From positions 86,065 through 150,064 of the forward strand of contig DATENM010000035.1 of the NCBI GenBank assembly GCA_035275065.1: 64,000 nucleotides of DNA, written 5' to 3'. Each line of letters begins with the position of its first letter. Position 1 is the first letter of the stretch. Origin of the DNA: Blastocatellia bacterium. Lineage in GTDB: Bacteria; Acidobacteriota; Blastocatellia; UBA7656. The notes under the pieces are model-generated. The model made no database searches. It had not been told where the DNA came from and saw only the letters and a list, made by a program, of their open reading frames with translations. Shown in pieces: positions 18,936 through 29,400 of the stretch. A program made the position numbers and the translations under genes.

Positions 18936-21095
18936 ATGCGCCATCGGCCGCTGCTGGTCATCCTCGTATTGTTCGCAATCTCCGCCACACAGTTCGCGGG
19001 CCAGGTGGTTTCCACACAGAGCGCCGGCGGCGCGCCGGTCGTCGCTCGCGTGACGCTCAGCAACACGAATGACCGCGCCCGCTTCCTGCAACTCGGCCTC
19101 GATCTGTTAGAGATGCGCCGCGGCGATGACCTGTTCATTCTCACCACGCCGGCACAGATCAACGAGCTGCGCGCCAAAGGCTGGGCCATTCGCACCGACA
19201 GCGAGCAGACGGCGCTCTTCAGTCAGCAGATGGCGCTCAACACCTATCGCAGCGGCTATCGCACGGTCGCCGAGATGCGCGATTACTTGAACAGCAAGGC
19301 GGCGCTGTACCCGAATCTCGCCGAAGTCTTCACCTACGGCCAGAGCTGGGAGAAAGTGCATAGCGGCGGCACAGCCGGATGGGACCTGTTTGGCATCACG
19401 CTGACCAACCGGCAGACCTCTGGCCCCAAGCCAACCTTCTTTTTGATGGCGGCGATTCACGCCCGCGAGCTGACGACTTCCGAGCTGGCGCTGCGCTTCA
19501 TCGATTACCTGTTGAGCAACTATGGCACGGATGGCGACGTGACCTGGCTGCTCGATGAGCACCGCATCGTCATCGTGCCGGCAGCCAATCCCGATGGCCG
19601 GGTGATCGCCGAATCCGGTTATTATCAGCGCAAGAACACCAACACGACCTACGGCGGCGGCTGTTCAAATCCGCCAACCGTATCCAACCAGTATGGCGTT
19701 GACCTGAATCGCAACTCGGACTTCAAGTGGGGCACGGTGGACTCGCCCTCGCAGCCGCGCTGCGGGCAGACCTATCCGGGGCCGACCGTCGCCAGCGAGC
19801 CGGAGACCGCCGCGCTGGAAGCCCTGGTGCGCGGCCTGTTCGCAGATCAGCGCGGCCCGGCTGACACAGACGCCGCGCCGCTCTCGACGACCGGCGTTTT
19901 TCTCACGCTGCATTCTTATAGCAACCTGGTGCTATGGCCGTGGGGCTGGACGTCGCAGACCTCGCCCAACAATGCCAGCTTTGTTTACATGGGGACCAAG
20001 CTCGCTTCTTACAATGGCTTTACGCCTGAGCAGTCGGTGGGGCTCTATCCGACATCGGGGACGACCGACGATTGGGCGTATGGCGAGCTGGGCATTGCCG
20101 CAATGACTTTTGAAGTCGGGCCGGATTCGGGAACCTGCGGCGGCTTCTTTCCGCCCTTCTCCTGCCTGGACGGCAACAGCGGCGGCAGCTTCTGGCCGCG
20201 CAACCTGCCGGCTTTCATCTATGCCGCGCGCATCGCCCGCGCGCCTTATCAACTCGTCCTAGGCCCTTCGCCGGAATCGGTCACGGCGACGGCGGCGGGC
20301 GCAAACACCTTTGCCCTGCGCGCTCAGTTTGACGAGCAGTACAACGGCGGGCAGAACATCGCGGCGGCAGAGTATTATCTGGACACGCCGCCCTGGCGCG
20401 GTGGCTCGCCGGTGGCGATGACGGCGCTCGATGGCAGCTTCAACAGCGTCAACGAAAGCGCCGCGGCCACGGTCGGGCCGCTCGCGGCTCGTCACCTGAT
20501 TTACGTGCGCGGGCGCGACACGCTTGGCAACTGGGGGCCCGTGCGAGCCGTTGTCGTCAATGCCACTGACTGCGGAACGACGCTTTCGCCGCCGTCGGCG
20601 GGGTTCGAAGCCCGAGGCGGCGCCGGCGTCTTTCAGCTTACGGGGTCGGAGAATTGTCCCTGGTCGCTCACCGGCAGCGACAGTTGGATTGCGGTGACTT
20701 CGACAGCCGCCGGCATCGGTAACACGGCGGTCAACTTTGAGGTGCGCGAAAACTTTGCCGAGCAACCGCGCACCGGCAGCATCACGGTCGGCGGGCAGGT
20801 CTTTACGGTCAATCAAGCGGGCCTGTCGCAGGGCGGCTGCGCCATCAGTTTCACGCCGGGCAATCAGGTCGTCAGCCCGGGCGGCGGCGACGGCTCGATC
20901 AACATCACGGCGACAATCAATTGTCTCTGGACGGCGAAAAGTAAGGTGGACTGGATTACCGTCACCTCGTCGCCGAGCGGCTTCGGGTCGGGAGCGGTCA
21001 GCTTTCAGGTCGCCGCCAATCCTTCGTCCGTCACCCGCAAAGGCGCCATCGTCATCGCCGGGCAGCGGTTTGTGGTCAAGCAAAAGGGCAGCTAG
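18936..21095 (+). CDS. Secreted M14 zinc carboxypeptidase with C-terminal BACON-like domains
   Basis: A 719-residue exported metallopeptidase. A signal peptide (RPLLVILVLFAISATQFAG) is followed by a propeptide-like segment with FLQLGLDLLEMRRGDDLF. The M14 domain spans about residues 110-440. Zinc ligands are His175 and Glu178 (AAIHARE) and His326 (LTLHSYSN). The substrate-binding Asn/Arg segment is YGVDLNRN and the catalytic Glu is in AMTFEVGP (about 393). Two BACON-like domains follow (about 550-630 and 635-719), ending GQRFVVKQKGS, the same terminal pattern as the S8 protease of this window. It likely trims peptides or cell-wall-associated chains outside the cell. Confidence 0.92.
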   Translation: MRHRPLLVILVLFAISATQFAGQVVSTQSAGGAPVVARVTLSNTNDRARFLQLGLDLLEMRRGDDLFILTTPAQINELRAKGWAIRTDSEQTALFSQQMALNTYRSGYRTVAEMRDYLNSKAALYPNLAEVFTYGQSWEKVHSGGTAGWDLFGITLTNRQTSGPKPTFFLMAAIHARELTTSELALRFIDYLLSNYGTDGDVTWLLDEHRIVIVPAANPDGRVIAESGYYQRKNTNTTYGGGCSNPPTVSNQYGVDLNRNSDFKWGTVDSPSQPRCGQTYPGPTVASEPETAALEALVRGLFADQRGPADTDAAPLSTTGVFLTLHSYSNLVLWPWGWTSQTSPNNASFVYMGTKLASYNGFTPEQSVGLYPTSGTTDDWAYGELGIAAMTFEVGPDSGTCGGFFPPFSCLDGNSGGSFWPRNLPAFIYAARIARAPYQLVLGPSPESVTATAAGANTFALRAQFDEQYNGGQNIAAAEYYLDTPPWRGGSPVAMTALDGSFNSVNESAAATVGPLAARHLIYVRGRDTLGNWGPVRAVVVNATDCGTTLSPPSAGFEARGGAGVFQLTGSENCPWSLTGSDSWIAVTSTAAGIGNTAVNFEVRENFAEQPRTGSITVGGQVFTVNQAGLSQGGCAISFTPGNQVVSPGGGDGSINITATINCLWTAKSKVDWITVTSSPSGFGSGAVSFQVAANPSSVTRKGAIVIAGQRFVVKQKGS

Positions 21096-21121
21096 CTCCC
21101 GCCGCTAACGCCGACACGTCG

Positions 21122-21586
21122 CTAATCATCTGATTCGGCATCGTCGCCGCTGATCTCGTAACGCGATGTGACCTTCGCGGTGGCGGCGAGCATCGCCGAA
21201 ACGCTGCAATACTTCGTCTCCGATAGCTCGATAGCGCGGGCGACGGCGCGCTCGTCGATCTGGCCGCCGCGGACGCGGTGGACGACTTCGATGTCGGTGT
21301 AGATGCGCGGGTGCTCGTCACGGCGCGTGCCGCGCACTTCGATCTCATAAGCCGTCACCCGCTGGCGTTTCTTTTCGAGAATCGAAATCACATCGGCGCC
21401 GGTGCAGCCGCCGAGGGCGATCAACAACAACTCCATCGGCGACGGCGCGCTCATCTGGTCATGCGAGAAGCTGGTCACGATGGCGTGGCCGCTCGCCGAT
21501 TCGGCGACAAAGGCTTCTTCACCGGTGTAGCGCAGGCGCATCACTTTGGTTTCGACATGTGGCGGCTGGCTCGTATTGCTGGTCAT
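21122..21586 (-). CDS. OsmC/Ohr-family peroxiredoxin-like protein
   Basis: A 154-residue OsmC-superfamily protein. The two reactive cysteines lie in ALGGCTGADVI (about residue 61) and ETKYCSVSAML (about residue 129), as in thiol-dependent peroxide reductases of this family. The usual PSPMELLLIALG segment precedes the first cysteine. GAGGAGG precedes the ATG closely. It is expected to reduce organic or hydrogen peroxides in the cytoplasm, though many family members are uncharacterised. It lies 15 bases downstream of the sulfotransferase gene on the same strand and is probably the last gene of that transcript. Confidence 0.92.
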   Translation of the reverse strand: MTSNTSQPPHVETKVMRLRYTGEEAFVAESASGHAIVTSFSHDQMSAPSPMELLLIALGGCTGADVISILEKKRQRVTAYEIEVRGTRRDEHPRIYTDIEVVHRVRGGQIDERAVARAIELSETKYCSVSAMLAATAKVTSRYEISGDDAESDD

Positions 21587-21601
21587 AATCCTCCTCGGTG
21601 T

Positions 21602-22363
21602 TCATTGCGGCGCGGGCGCGGGAGCCATGGCTTTCGCCTCGCCGCACAATCTGATGTAGTAGTCCATCACGTCGGGCGTCATCTTTTCTTCGATGCGCTC
21701 TCGCGTCGTCGCCCAGTTATGCCTTAACGACATAGAGATCGTTGAGCAGGCATGTTCAATCGCTTCCGAAGTGACTGGTATCTCTAGCAGGCCCAGGACG
21801 CGCCGCAGCTCTGCTTGAGGATTGAAAAAGTAAGCGTTGTAATGCGTCACCACCCGCTCAGCCGGCCGCGTCGTGGCGAGCAACTGTTGGTAATACTTCA
21901 GACATAGATTCATGCCGAAGGCGTATGAAGAATTGGCGCGCTGATTAAGCGATTCGGCGACCTCGACAGGGCTTCTGAGGCAGACGAGAATCTTCAGGTC
22001 TGGGATCAAGCGCTTCCAGAAATGGAGCATTAAGGTATTGCGCGGGTCTTTCCAGCCCCACGGCTCATAAGGGCTGAATTGCCTGATGAGTTCCGCGGCC
22101 TCTTCCCGGAGGTCGGCCATCTCGTCCCCCATTTCCCACCCTTCGGTCATCGCGGGCGGCAGGTCCCAACCGCCGCCTAATCGCGCCAGGGCTTCTTCGT
22201 TCACCCGAACGAACTGGCGGTTCTCCCAAAACCCGGCCTCGTTGTCGAAAGACGCCGCCACCGCAAGGTCGCTCTCCGGCCCCAGGTAGACGCCACACAG
22301 ATTAAGTAGCCTGGTTACCATTGAAGTGCCGGAGCGATGCATTCCGGCTATACAGATCGGCAT
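21602..22363 (-). CDS. Sulfotransferase family protein
   Basis: A 253-residue enzyme with the 5-prime phosphosulfate loop of PAPS-dependent sulfotransferases at its N-terminus (IAGMHRSGTSMVTRLL, residues 4-19). The 3-prime phosphate site is LVCLRSPVEVAESLNQR. The segment WGWKDPRNTLMLHFW is typical of bacterial glycan and lipid sulfotransferases. AGGAGG precedes the ATG at short spacing. It lies next to glycosyltransferases, so a sulfated surface glycan or glycolipid is the probable product. The acceptor is unknown. Confidence 0.9.
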   Translation of the reverse strand: MPICIAGMHRSGTSMVTRLLNLCGVYLGPESDLAVAASFDNEAGFWENRQFVRVNEEALARLGGGWDLPPAMTEGWEMGDEMADLREEAAELIRQFSPYEPWGWKDPRNTLMLHFWKRLIPDLKILVCLRSPVEVAESLNQRANSSYAFGMNLCLKYYQQLLATTRPAERVVTHYNAYFFNPQAELRRVLGLLEIPVTSEAIEHACSTISMSLRHNWATTRERIEEKMTPDVMDYYIRLCGEAKAMAPAPAPQ

Positions 22364-22412
22364 TCATCCTCCTGTGCAGAGGTACGGAACATCGCGGACG
22401 GCCAGGCTATGT

Positions 22413-23525
22413 TCATAATCCCCTTTGCCATAGATCAGTCAAGATAGTCTTGTGCTCAAAGATATTTGACTTTCTAGCCTGCTCGAACCCGATTTCTCGC
22501 ATCTCGTCGGGGACAGGCCGGCGGATGATGTCGGCCACCTCGCTGATCGACTCATAGATGAAACCAGCCGCACCGATATACTCGCGCAGGTCGGGTCGCA
22601 AGTTAGGGATACAGATGCCCAGGCCGGCGGCTTGCGCCTCGGCGATTGCCATCGGCCAGCCGACCGTGCCAATCTCGCGCGATGCGGTGTAGACGAGCCA
22701 GCGGTGCTTCTTATACTCGGCGGGCATCTCGTCCGGCTCAATCGGCGGCATGATCCTCACCGCATTCCCTTTTGATTCGTTATACAGCGCCAACTGATCC
22801 ACCATGTGCCCGACCGCATAGAGGTTGAACTCCGTGCCGGGAAACTGACAGGCCAGGTCAATAAAGTCTTCCATCCGCTTCTTTGGAATCGCCGCGCCGA
22901 CGTTCATGACGGCCCCGCCGTTCGGCGAGCGGTCGTGAAAGCGGGGGTAATTCACCACAGGGTAACAGTCGAGGATTTTTTCGCCGCGAATACCGGCGTT
23001 TTCAAGCAAGGGCCGGGTGAAAGGAAAACTGAGAATCCCAAAACAGAGGTCATGGTTGATAACGGCTGCCGCCCTCCTGGCCATTTCGGAATCTCTGGCA
23101 AGCGTGTCGAACGAATGCGCCCTGATCGTAAAGGGGGTGTTCAGCCATCCTTGATCGATTAACGCCGCAAGGATTTCCGACTGGTTGAGATAATGGCTGT
23201 GTAAAAGATGTGGCCGAAACTCTTCTATGGCTTCCCGTATCATTGCCGGGTCGGCGATCTTTCGGAACGGGACGCATCGTTTGTAAGGAACGTTCGCCTC
23301 GGATACGCTGATCACCGAGATTTCATAGTCGGCCTGCAAGGCTTCGATTTCAGATCGGATGTAGGTCTGAGATATCTGCGGGAAATTGCGAGCGATGTAC
23401 ATCACGCGCGGCCTTTCTTTCTCTGCCGCTTGCGTACCGCGGTCTGACCGGTTCAAGCGCCGGGCCAGGGGCTTCAACAACGTGCGCCACCGCCGAGCCT
23501 CTGATTCGATTTTCTGCGGCATCAT
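22413..23525 (-). CDS. Glycosyltransferase, GT4/GT-B fold
   Basis: A 370-residue GT-B glycosyltransferase. The N-terminal domain begins after a basic tail with RVMYIARNFPQISQTYIR, a form common in GT4 enzymes that act on surface polysaccharides. The C-terminal donor-binding segment is recognisable (NVGAAIPKKRMEDFIDLA, then EIGTVGWPMAIAEAQAAG with the conserved acidic residue). Preceded by GAGAGGAG. It ends 49 bases before the sulfotransferase gene and starts 14 bases after the GT2 gene, so the three form one minus-strand operon. Confidence 0.86.
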   Translation of the reverse strand: MMPQKIESEARRWRTLLKPLARRLNRSDRGTQAAEKERPRVMYIARNFPQISQTYIRSEIEALQADYEISVISVSEANVPYKRCVPFRKIADPAMIREAIEEFRPHLLHSHYLNQSEILAALIDQGWLNTPFTIRAHSFDTLARDSEMARRAAAVINHDLCFGILSFPFTRPLLENAGIRGEKILDCYPVVNYPRFHDRSPNGGAVMNVGAAIPKKRMEDFIDLACQFPGTEFNLYAVGHMVDQLALYNESKGNAVRIMPPIEPDEMPAEYKKHRWLVYTASREIGTVGWPMAIAEAQAAGLGICIPNLRPDLREYIGAAGFIYESISEVADIIRRPVPDEMREIGFEQARKSNIFEHKTILTDLWQRGL

Positions 23526-23539
23526 TCTCCTCTCGGTCT

Positions 23540-24340
23540 CTATGATATCGATTCAGCAATATAGTGTTGACTGCGCGGATTGGCAGCGTCGAGCTGATCG
23601 TCAGAGATGTAGGTGCGCAGCTCCGCCTGCGAAGGCAGTTGAATGGTTTGCGACTTGAACCGCTCGCGCCATCCATGCCATCCGACTTCCAGCGCCGCCG
23701 GGTCGTGCCGCCGGTTTGCGTACTTACGGATTGCATGCGGCACGCTCAGAAACAGGTAATGCTTCAGGAGAAATGCGTCGGGATACATGCGCAGGCCCGG
23801 GAAACGGACCTGATGCCCGGCTGACCAGGCCAGGTCAACCCGCTCAGGCTGCCGCTTCCAGGCATTCAGCCTGTGGGGGAACGCCGGCAGGAACGGATAA
23901 TACCAGCGCATCGTCTCGCGGAAATGGGGATGGTCATGGTCGGGCGACTCTATCGTCGGGGTGAAGGTGAATTCCTGGAAGTTAATCGCGTTGTAGCCTT
24001 GCCCCTCGACTTCGGCGAATGCTTGTGCGAGGGTACGGTCGGAGCGCGGAGGCACGCGAATTTCATCCGCATCTACGTGCATGAACCAGTCCGCATCGAG
24101 TTCGGCGGCAAGCTCCTCTTTACGATTCAGTATACTCTTCAAGTTGAATACGCCGGCGCGCGCGAATGTCTCCCTACCGATCAGCCCCCGGTTCACGTAA
24201 CATTCGGCAATCTCAACGGTGTGATCTGTGGAAGAGTTATCTATCAGGTAAACCTCGACGCCTTGCGCGAACAGGTGCTCAAGACAACCCGCAATGAAGC
24301 GGTCTTCGTTGTAAGTTGCTAATAAGGCGATAACCCGCAT
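23540..24340 (-). CDS. Glycosyltransferase family 2 protein
   Basis: A 266-residue GT-A enzyme. It begins MRVIALLATYNEDRFIAGCL, with the nucleotide-binding Asp in VYLIDNSSTDHTVEIA and the metal-binding DxD in WFMHVDADEIRVPP (about residues 90-103). This type, with an aromatic-rich C-terminus (WYYPFLPAFPHRLNAWKR), is frequent in polysaccharide clusters. First gene of the GT2-GT4-sulfotransferase-OsmC run. A divergent wecB gene begins about 200 bases away. Donor and acceptor sugars cannot be told. Confidence 0.87.
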   Translation of the reverse strand: MRVIALLATYNEDRFIAGCLEHLFAQGVEVYLIDNSSTDHTVEIAECYVNRGLIGRETFARAGVFNLKSILNRKEELAAELDADWFMHVDADEIRVPPRSDRTLAQAFAEVEGQGYNAINFQEFTFTPTIESPDHDHPHFRETMRWYYPFLPAFPHRLNAWKRQPERVDLAWSAGHQVRFPGLRMYPDAFLLKHYLFLSVPHAIRKYANRRHDPAALEVGWHGWRERFKSQTIQLPSQAELRTYISDDQLDAANPRSQHYIAESIS

Positions 24341-24540
24341 GCCAACCTCGCTGTTCAGACGTTGCGGATTATACTTTAATTTCCAGGGCGGCGGCTATGC
24401 GCGGGGCGCAGGGCGACTGTGTGCGCAGCCAGCCTTTGATGCTCGAAAAGGGGGCAGCAGCCCGCCCAACACAGCGTCTCCGCCGCGCACACACCCACGC
24501 GGTTGGCGTTTCGTCGCCCGGCGTTTATGATGTTCAATTC

Positions 24541-25656
24541 ATGACACGTCATCATATTCTGGTTATCGCTGGCACACGGCCCGAAGTCATCAAGATGGCT
24601 CCGGTCGTGCGCGAGTTGGAGCGGCGCGCCGACCGCTTCCAACTCACCTTCGCGACTACGGGGCAGCACCGCGAGATGCTCGACCAGGTGCTCGCCGTTT
24701 TTGATCTCAAGCCGCAGGTTGATCTTGAGCTGATGGAGCCGTCGCAGAGCCTGGCGCGCTTGAACGCTCGCGCCCTGGTTGCCCTCTCCGACCTGTTCAC
24801 AGAACTGCGCCCCGATACGGTGCTGATTCAAGGCGACACGACCACGGCGATGGCGGCGGCAATGGCGGCATTTTATCAAGGCATCCGCGTCGGCCACGTC
24901 GAAGCCGGGCTGCGCTCGTTCAACCCGCATAGTCCCTTCCCCGAAGAGATGAACCGCCGCGTTGCCGCCTGCGTCACCGACCTGCACTTCGCGCCTACGC
25001 AGCGCGCCCGCCGCCATCTGCTCAGTGAAGGCGTCGCCACTGAAGCGATCTTTCTGACCGGCAACACGATTGTTGATGCGCTGGGTATGTTGAATCTCGC
25101 CGAAGCGTTCGACAACCGCCAGTTGTCGGCGGTCCCGTTCCGCGACCGCCGCGTCTTGCTGGTGACGGCGCACCGCCGCGAGAGCTTCGGCGAGCCGTTG
25201 CGCGCCATCTGCCGGGCGCTTGTGGCCCTGGCACAACGATTCGACAATATCGAAATCGTTTACCCTGTGCATCTCAACCCGCAGGTCAAGCGCCTCGTGC
25301 ATCAAGAGATCGGCGACCAGCCGCGCATTCATTTGATCGCGCCGGTCGCTTACGACGACCTGTTGCGGCTGTTGCGGTGCTGTTATCTGGTGCTGACCGA
25401 TTCGGGCGGCATACAGGAAGAGGCGCCATCGTTCCACAAGCCCGTGCTGGTGCTGCGCGATGTGACCGAGCGGCCGGAGTTGATCGAAGCGCATGCGGGG
25501 CGACTGGTCGGCACAGACACCGAGCGCATCGTTGAAGCCGCCGCCGAATTGCTCACAGAGCCGCACGCCTATATCGCCATGAGTCAGGTCGCCAACCCAT
25601 TCGGCGACGGGCTCGCGGCTAAGCGCATCGCCGAGATTCTTGCCGAGCGTCTGTGA
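24541..25656 (+). CDS. wecB: UDP-N-acetylglucosamine 2-epimerase (non-hydrolysing)
   Basis: Interconverts UDP-GlcNAc and UDP-ManNAc, supplying ManNAc for surface glycans. The 371 residues counted from the ATG at 24541 match the family; the frame is open 48 codons further upstream but that part has no family features. Motifs present: IAGTRPEVIKMAPVVREL (about residues 8-25), IQGDTTTAMAAAMAA, HVEAGLRSFN, HRRESFGEPL and TDSGGIQEEAPSF with the catalytic region. It stands alone on the plus strand, divergent from the glycosyltransferase operon. The sugar it makes is probably used by the surrounding glycosyltransferases. Confidence 0.95.
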   Translation: MTRHHILVIAGTRPEVIKMAPVVRELERRADRFQLTFATTGQHREMLDQVLAVFDLKPQVDLELMEPSQSLARLNARALVALSDLFTELRPDTVLIQGDTTTAMAAAMAAFYQGIRVGHVEAGLRSFNPHSPFPEEMNRRVAACVTDLHFAPTQRARRHLLSEGVATEAIFLTGNTIVDALGMLNLAEAFDNRQLSAVPFRDRRVLLVTAHRRESFGEPLRAICRALVALAQRFDNIEIVYPVHLNPQVKRLVHQEIGDQPRIHLIAPVAYDDLLRLLRCCYLVLTDSGGIQEEAPSFHKPVLVLRDVTERPELIEAHAGRLVGTDTERIVEAAAELLTEPHAYIAMSQVANPFGDGLAAKRIAEILAERL

Positions 25657-25853
25657 AAGTGGATAGGCGTATAGCCGCAACGGACACGCGCCGCCAGGCA
25701 GCCGAGTGACCGCCCGGTGGCGAGCCAGCCGGCGCAACGTTGATTACCCTGGCGCTGAACTTTATCCGCGCCCGTGTTACAAAATCCTATTCCGAATCCG
25801 GCACCTCCTCACGCTGTTTGACGGCGCCCATTCAAATCATCTAGGAGGAACTA

Positions 25854-26297
25854 ATGAAAATTGCTTTCCGTCTGTTTGCCGCTACCTGTCTGGCCTTTAT
25901 CAGCTTGTCAGGTTGGAGCTGCACCAGCACGCCGACCGATGCGGCGGACAACAAGAATCAACCACCGGCGCCGCCCGCAGCCAAAGCGAAGACCGCAGCG
26001 ACCGGCACGCTGACCGCCAATCCAAACCCGATCAAGGTGTGCGACAAGACAGGCGCAGGCGTCACAACAATTTCATGGGCGGCGAACGGCGCCAGCGCCA
26101 TCGAGGTTCACATCGGCAAGCCGGACGGTGACACGTTTGTGGCGAAAGCCGACCCGGTCGGCCACTGGACGACCAGCAAGTGGGTCGGCAATGGCATGAC
26201 CTTTTACTTGCAGGATGTCAGCGGCGGCAAGCCGCTCGCCGCGGAAAACACCATCGCCACGCTGACCGTCAACGTCACCGCCGAAGGCTGCCCGTAA
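25854..26297 (+). CDS. Putative lipoprotein of unknown function
   Basis: A 147-residue exported protein. The N-terminus has a lipoprotein signal with a lipobox-like LSGWSC (Cys near residue 23), followed by a Pro/Ala/Lys-rich linker. The mature part (about 50-147) is a small beta-rich domain, beginning GTLTANPNPIKVCDKTG, with two further cysteines (KVCDK and the terminal EGCP) that may form a disulfide. An AGGAGG site precedes the ATG at good spacing. It is monocistronic, with a strong bidirectional hairpin downstream. I do not recognise a named family; the fold may be Ig-like. Confidence 0.75.
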   Translation: MKIAFRLFAATCLAFISLSGWSCTSTPTDAADNKNQPPAPPAAKAKTAATGTLTANPNPIKVCDKTGAGVTTISWAANGASAIEVHIGKPDGDTFVAKADPVGHWTTSKWVGNGMTFYLQDVSGGKPLAAENTIATLTVNVTAEGCP

Positions 26298-26346
26298 TCG
26301 CGGCGCGGTCCTTTCATCGGGATCACTCGAACTCACGACCAGAACA

Positions 26347-26407
26347 CAAAAGGCGCAGCGGGGACAAAGAGCGATTCAGCTCCTCTTTGTCCCCGCTGCG
26401 CCTTTTG
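26347..26407. terminator. 25-bp perfect inverted repeat, probable bidirectional terminator
   Basis: Bases 26347-26371 are perfectly complementary to 26383-26407 around an 11-base loop. The arms begin CAAAAGGCGCAGCGGGGACA and end with the complement, so each strand carries A-rich before and T-rich after the stem. It lies between convergent genes (lipoprotein on plus, megaprotein on minus), exactly where a shared terminator is expected. Confidence 0.8.
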
Positions 26408-26452
26408 CGGTCAAGCCCGCCTTTCGAGATCAACCCCGACGCATTTCGGCTC

Positions 26453-29400
26453 TCACGGTTGCGAGCGGCGCCCGCTTGTCGCCTGCGCTGAACGATCAGC
26501 GGGCGGTGCGCCGGCGTTCTGTTCGAGCGCCGCGATGGCCGCCTCTACACGCTGCGCCCAGGTGTTGCCGTGGGCGATGGCGCGCAGCCGCTTACGCAAT
26601 GCTTCGTCTTTGCCCTGCGCCCGCGCGCTGTCCAGCAGCGGCGCGAACTCTTGGGCATGGCGCGCGATGTTGACTTCCGTGAACTGCTGGCATTCAGGCA
26701 TCGGCGTGGTGATAACCGGCTTGCCCGCGGCCATATACTCATAAAGTTTGAGCGGCGAGGTCGCCAGGGTAATCGGGTTGATCGCGAATGGAATCATGGC
26801 CACGTCGAAGGCGCGCAAATAGCCGGGCAGGGATTCGTAAGGGCGCGGCCCGACCCATCGAATATTGGGGCGCTCCAGCAGTTTGTGCCGGCTCAGGCTC
26901 TCGTCCAGCGCCTGGCCGATGAGCAGGAAATTCCAGTCCGTGCGCCGCCGCGCGACTTCGTCGAGCAGATCATAGTCGAACCACTCGGCCAGCGCGCCGT
27001 AGTAACCGGCCAGCGGCTTGCCCGATTGCAAAAGCGCCGCCAGCTCCGGGTCGTCAGGGATCGTCGCCTCACTTTTAGCAAAGCGGTCGTATTCGACGCC
27101 GTTCGGCATGTAGATCGCGTCGGGGCGCAGGCGAATCGCTTCGGCGTGCAGTTGCCGCGTCACCGCCGCGACGACTGCCGCCTCGCGCAGGCCGCGCGCA
27201 TGATTGCGCTCGAGCATCGCGCGATCATAGGGGAAGACATCGAGCGCATCAATCCAGTCGTAGACGATGCGCGCCCCACGCGGGAAATCGTCGGCGCGAG
27301 TGATGTTGTAGGTGAAGGCCCAGAGCGTCGGCTGCGGGATTTCGTGCAACAACTCTGGCGGCCCGTCGAAGAGAAAGAGATTGCGTTCGACCTCTTTGAA
27401 GCCGTCTACCTCGTCCCGTGCGTTCGAGCTGTCGAAGATCGCCACATAGCCATATTGCGCGAACGTCCGCGCCAGATGGTGCGGGCGCTGGAAGAGGTGA
27501 ACGTTCCAACCGATTGAGGGCAGAAAGATGACCGCGCCGCGACTGTTGTCGATGCGCGCCAGCAGCGCTTTTAACTGGGCGCGGTAACGCTCCGCGCCGC
27601 CTGATGATGGCGCGGGCGATGGCGCGCCGTCAGCGACCGGCGGCTGTGCCTCCTGCCACTTGCTCTCATACTTGTTGCGGTTCTCATGATAGATGCGCAA
27701 GTATTCGTCCTCGCCGAGCAAGCGGAACGAGGCGCGCTGCCAGTGATGAATGAACGAATCGCGGGTGCAGCACAACTGATAGCCGGCAGATTCGAGGCGG
27801 CGGCAGTAATCGTCGTCTTCAAACATGCCGACGCCGAATCGCTCATCGAGCAGGCCGACCTTATCAAAGACTTCGCGCCGCATGGCGACGCAGAACATCG
27901 CCAGCATGGGAATCGCAAAGGTGTCGTTGTCGTGCTCGCGGACATAGCGCGCCGCCCAGCCCGGCATCTCGCCGATTGACTCATAGCCGACTTCGATGCG
28001 CGCCTCGTTGGAGATGGCGTTAGTCACCGGGCCGATCAGACCGATCACGCGCTCGGCATAGAGATGGCGGATCATCGCCGTCATCCAGCCGCGCGTCACC
28101 ACCGTGTCGTTGTTGAGCAGCACCAGCAGCTCGCCGGTTGCCCGCCGCAATCCCTGGTTGTTGGCCTTCGCAAAGCCGAGGTTCTCGTCGTTGAGGATGA
28201 CGCGCAGGTCCGGCAGCTCGCGCTCGGCCTCGCGCAGATAATCAGGCGTGCCGTCGCTCGATGCATTATCGATGATAATGACTTCAAAGTTCGGCCACTC
28301 GGTGCGCGCATAGAGGCTCTCGACGCAGAGCCGGTTGAGCGCCAGGTTGTTGAAGGTAACGATGATGATCGAGGCTTTCGGAAAAGTGCGGCGCACTGCC
28401 GGCGCCAGCGCCGCGAAGCGGCGCTCCCAGGTCTGCTCGCTTGCCCATGTCTGGCGCTGCCGGCGCAGCGCCGGGTCGCGCTCGTCGAGCGCCGCTTTGA
28501 TTTCGCGCTCGAACTCTTCGGCGGTCGAAGCCAGGCGCACCAGCGGCGCAAGCGGGCGCACTTCGGGGATCGGCACCGCGACCACGGGCTTGCCGGCGGC
28601 CAGCATCTCGTAGGCTTTCACTGGGTTGGTCGCTTCGGTCAGCGGCGTGCGCTTGAACGGGATGATGGCGACGTCGAAGGTCGCCAGCCAGTCGGGAATC
28701 TCTGTGTAAGGCTTTTCGCCGACGAGCCGCACGTTCGGCAGTTCCTCCAGCCGGCCGACGTCTCCCGAAAAAGTCGAGCCGACCAGCACGAAATCCCAAT
28801 CAACACGGTGCGCCGCCAGATCGGCCACCAGGTCGGCGTCGAACCAGTCGGCAATCGCGCCGTAATAGCCGACCACGGGGCGCGCACGCGGCGTCCGCTC
28901 GGCAATCGCAAAGTGGTCATAATCACAGGCGTTGCGAACCACCAGAACCTTATCGGTATGCTTGCGGGCTTCGGCTTCGAGAAAGGCCGACGAGGCGATC
29001 ACCAGGTCCGCCGCGCGCAGCAGCTCATCTTCGGCGTCGAGCATCTCCTGGCGATTGGTCGAAAAGCCAGCGTGAAAATCCATGCAGTCGTAGATCACCG
29101 GCCAGGCGAACCGTTCGCGCGCCTGCCTGACGAGCGGCCACCAGAAAGGCAGTTGCACAAAAGCCGCGGTCGCCGCGAGCCCCACGTCGCGTCGCAAGGC
29201 GTCGAGCGAGGCAAACAGCGCGTCACGGCCCCGCTCGTCGAGTGCTTCGGTGTACACGTTCAAGGCCGGCCCGCGCAGCGATACTTCAAAGACGTTGGCG
29301 CGTTTTTCGGTGATGACGTAAGGTGCGCCAGAGGTGCGGAACTGCTGCGAAACGTAAAAGACGCGGTGCCCGGCGGCGGCGTATCGCGCCATCAATTGCT

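Noticed and set aside
24376..25737. A 453-codon minus-strand frame opposite wecB
   Set aside because: WecB motifs on the plus strand are complete. The opposite frame has low-complexity His/Gln/Arg composition.
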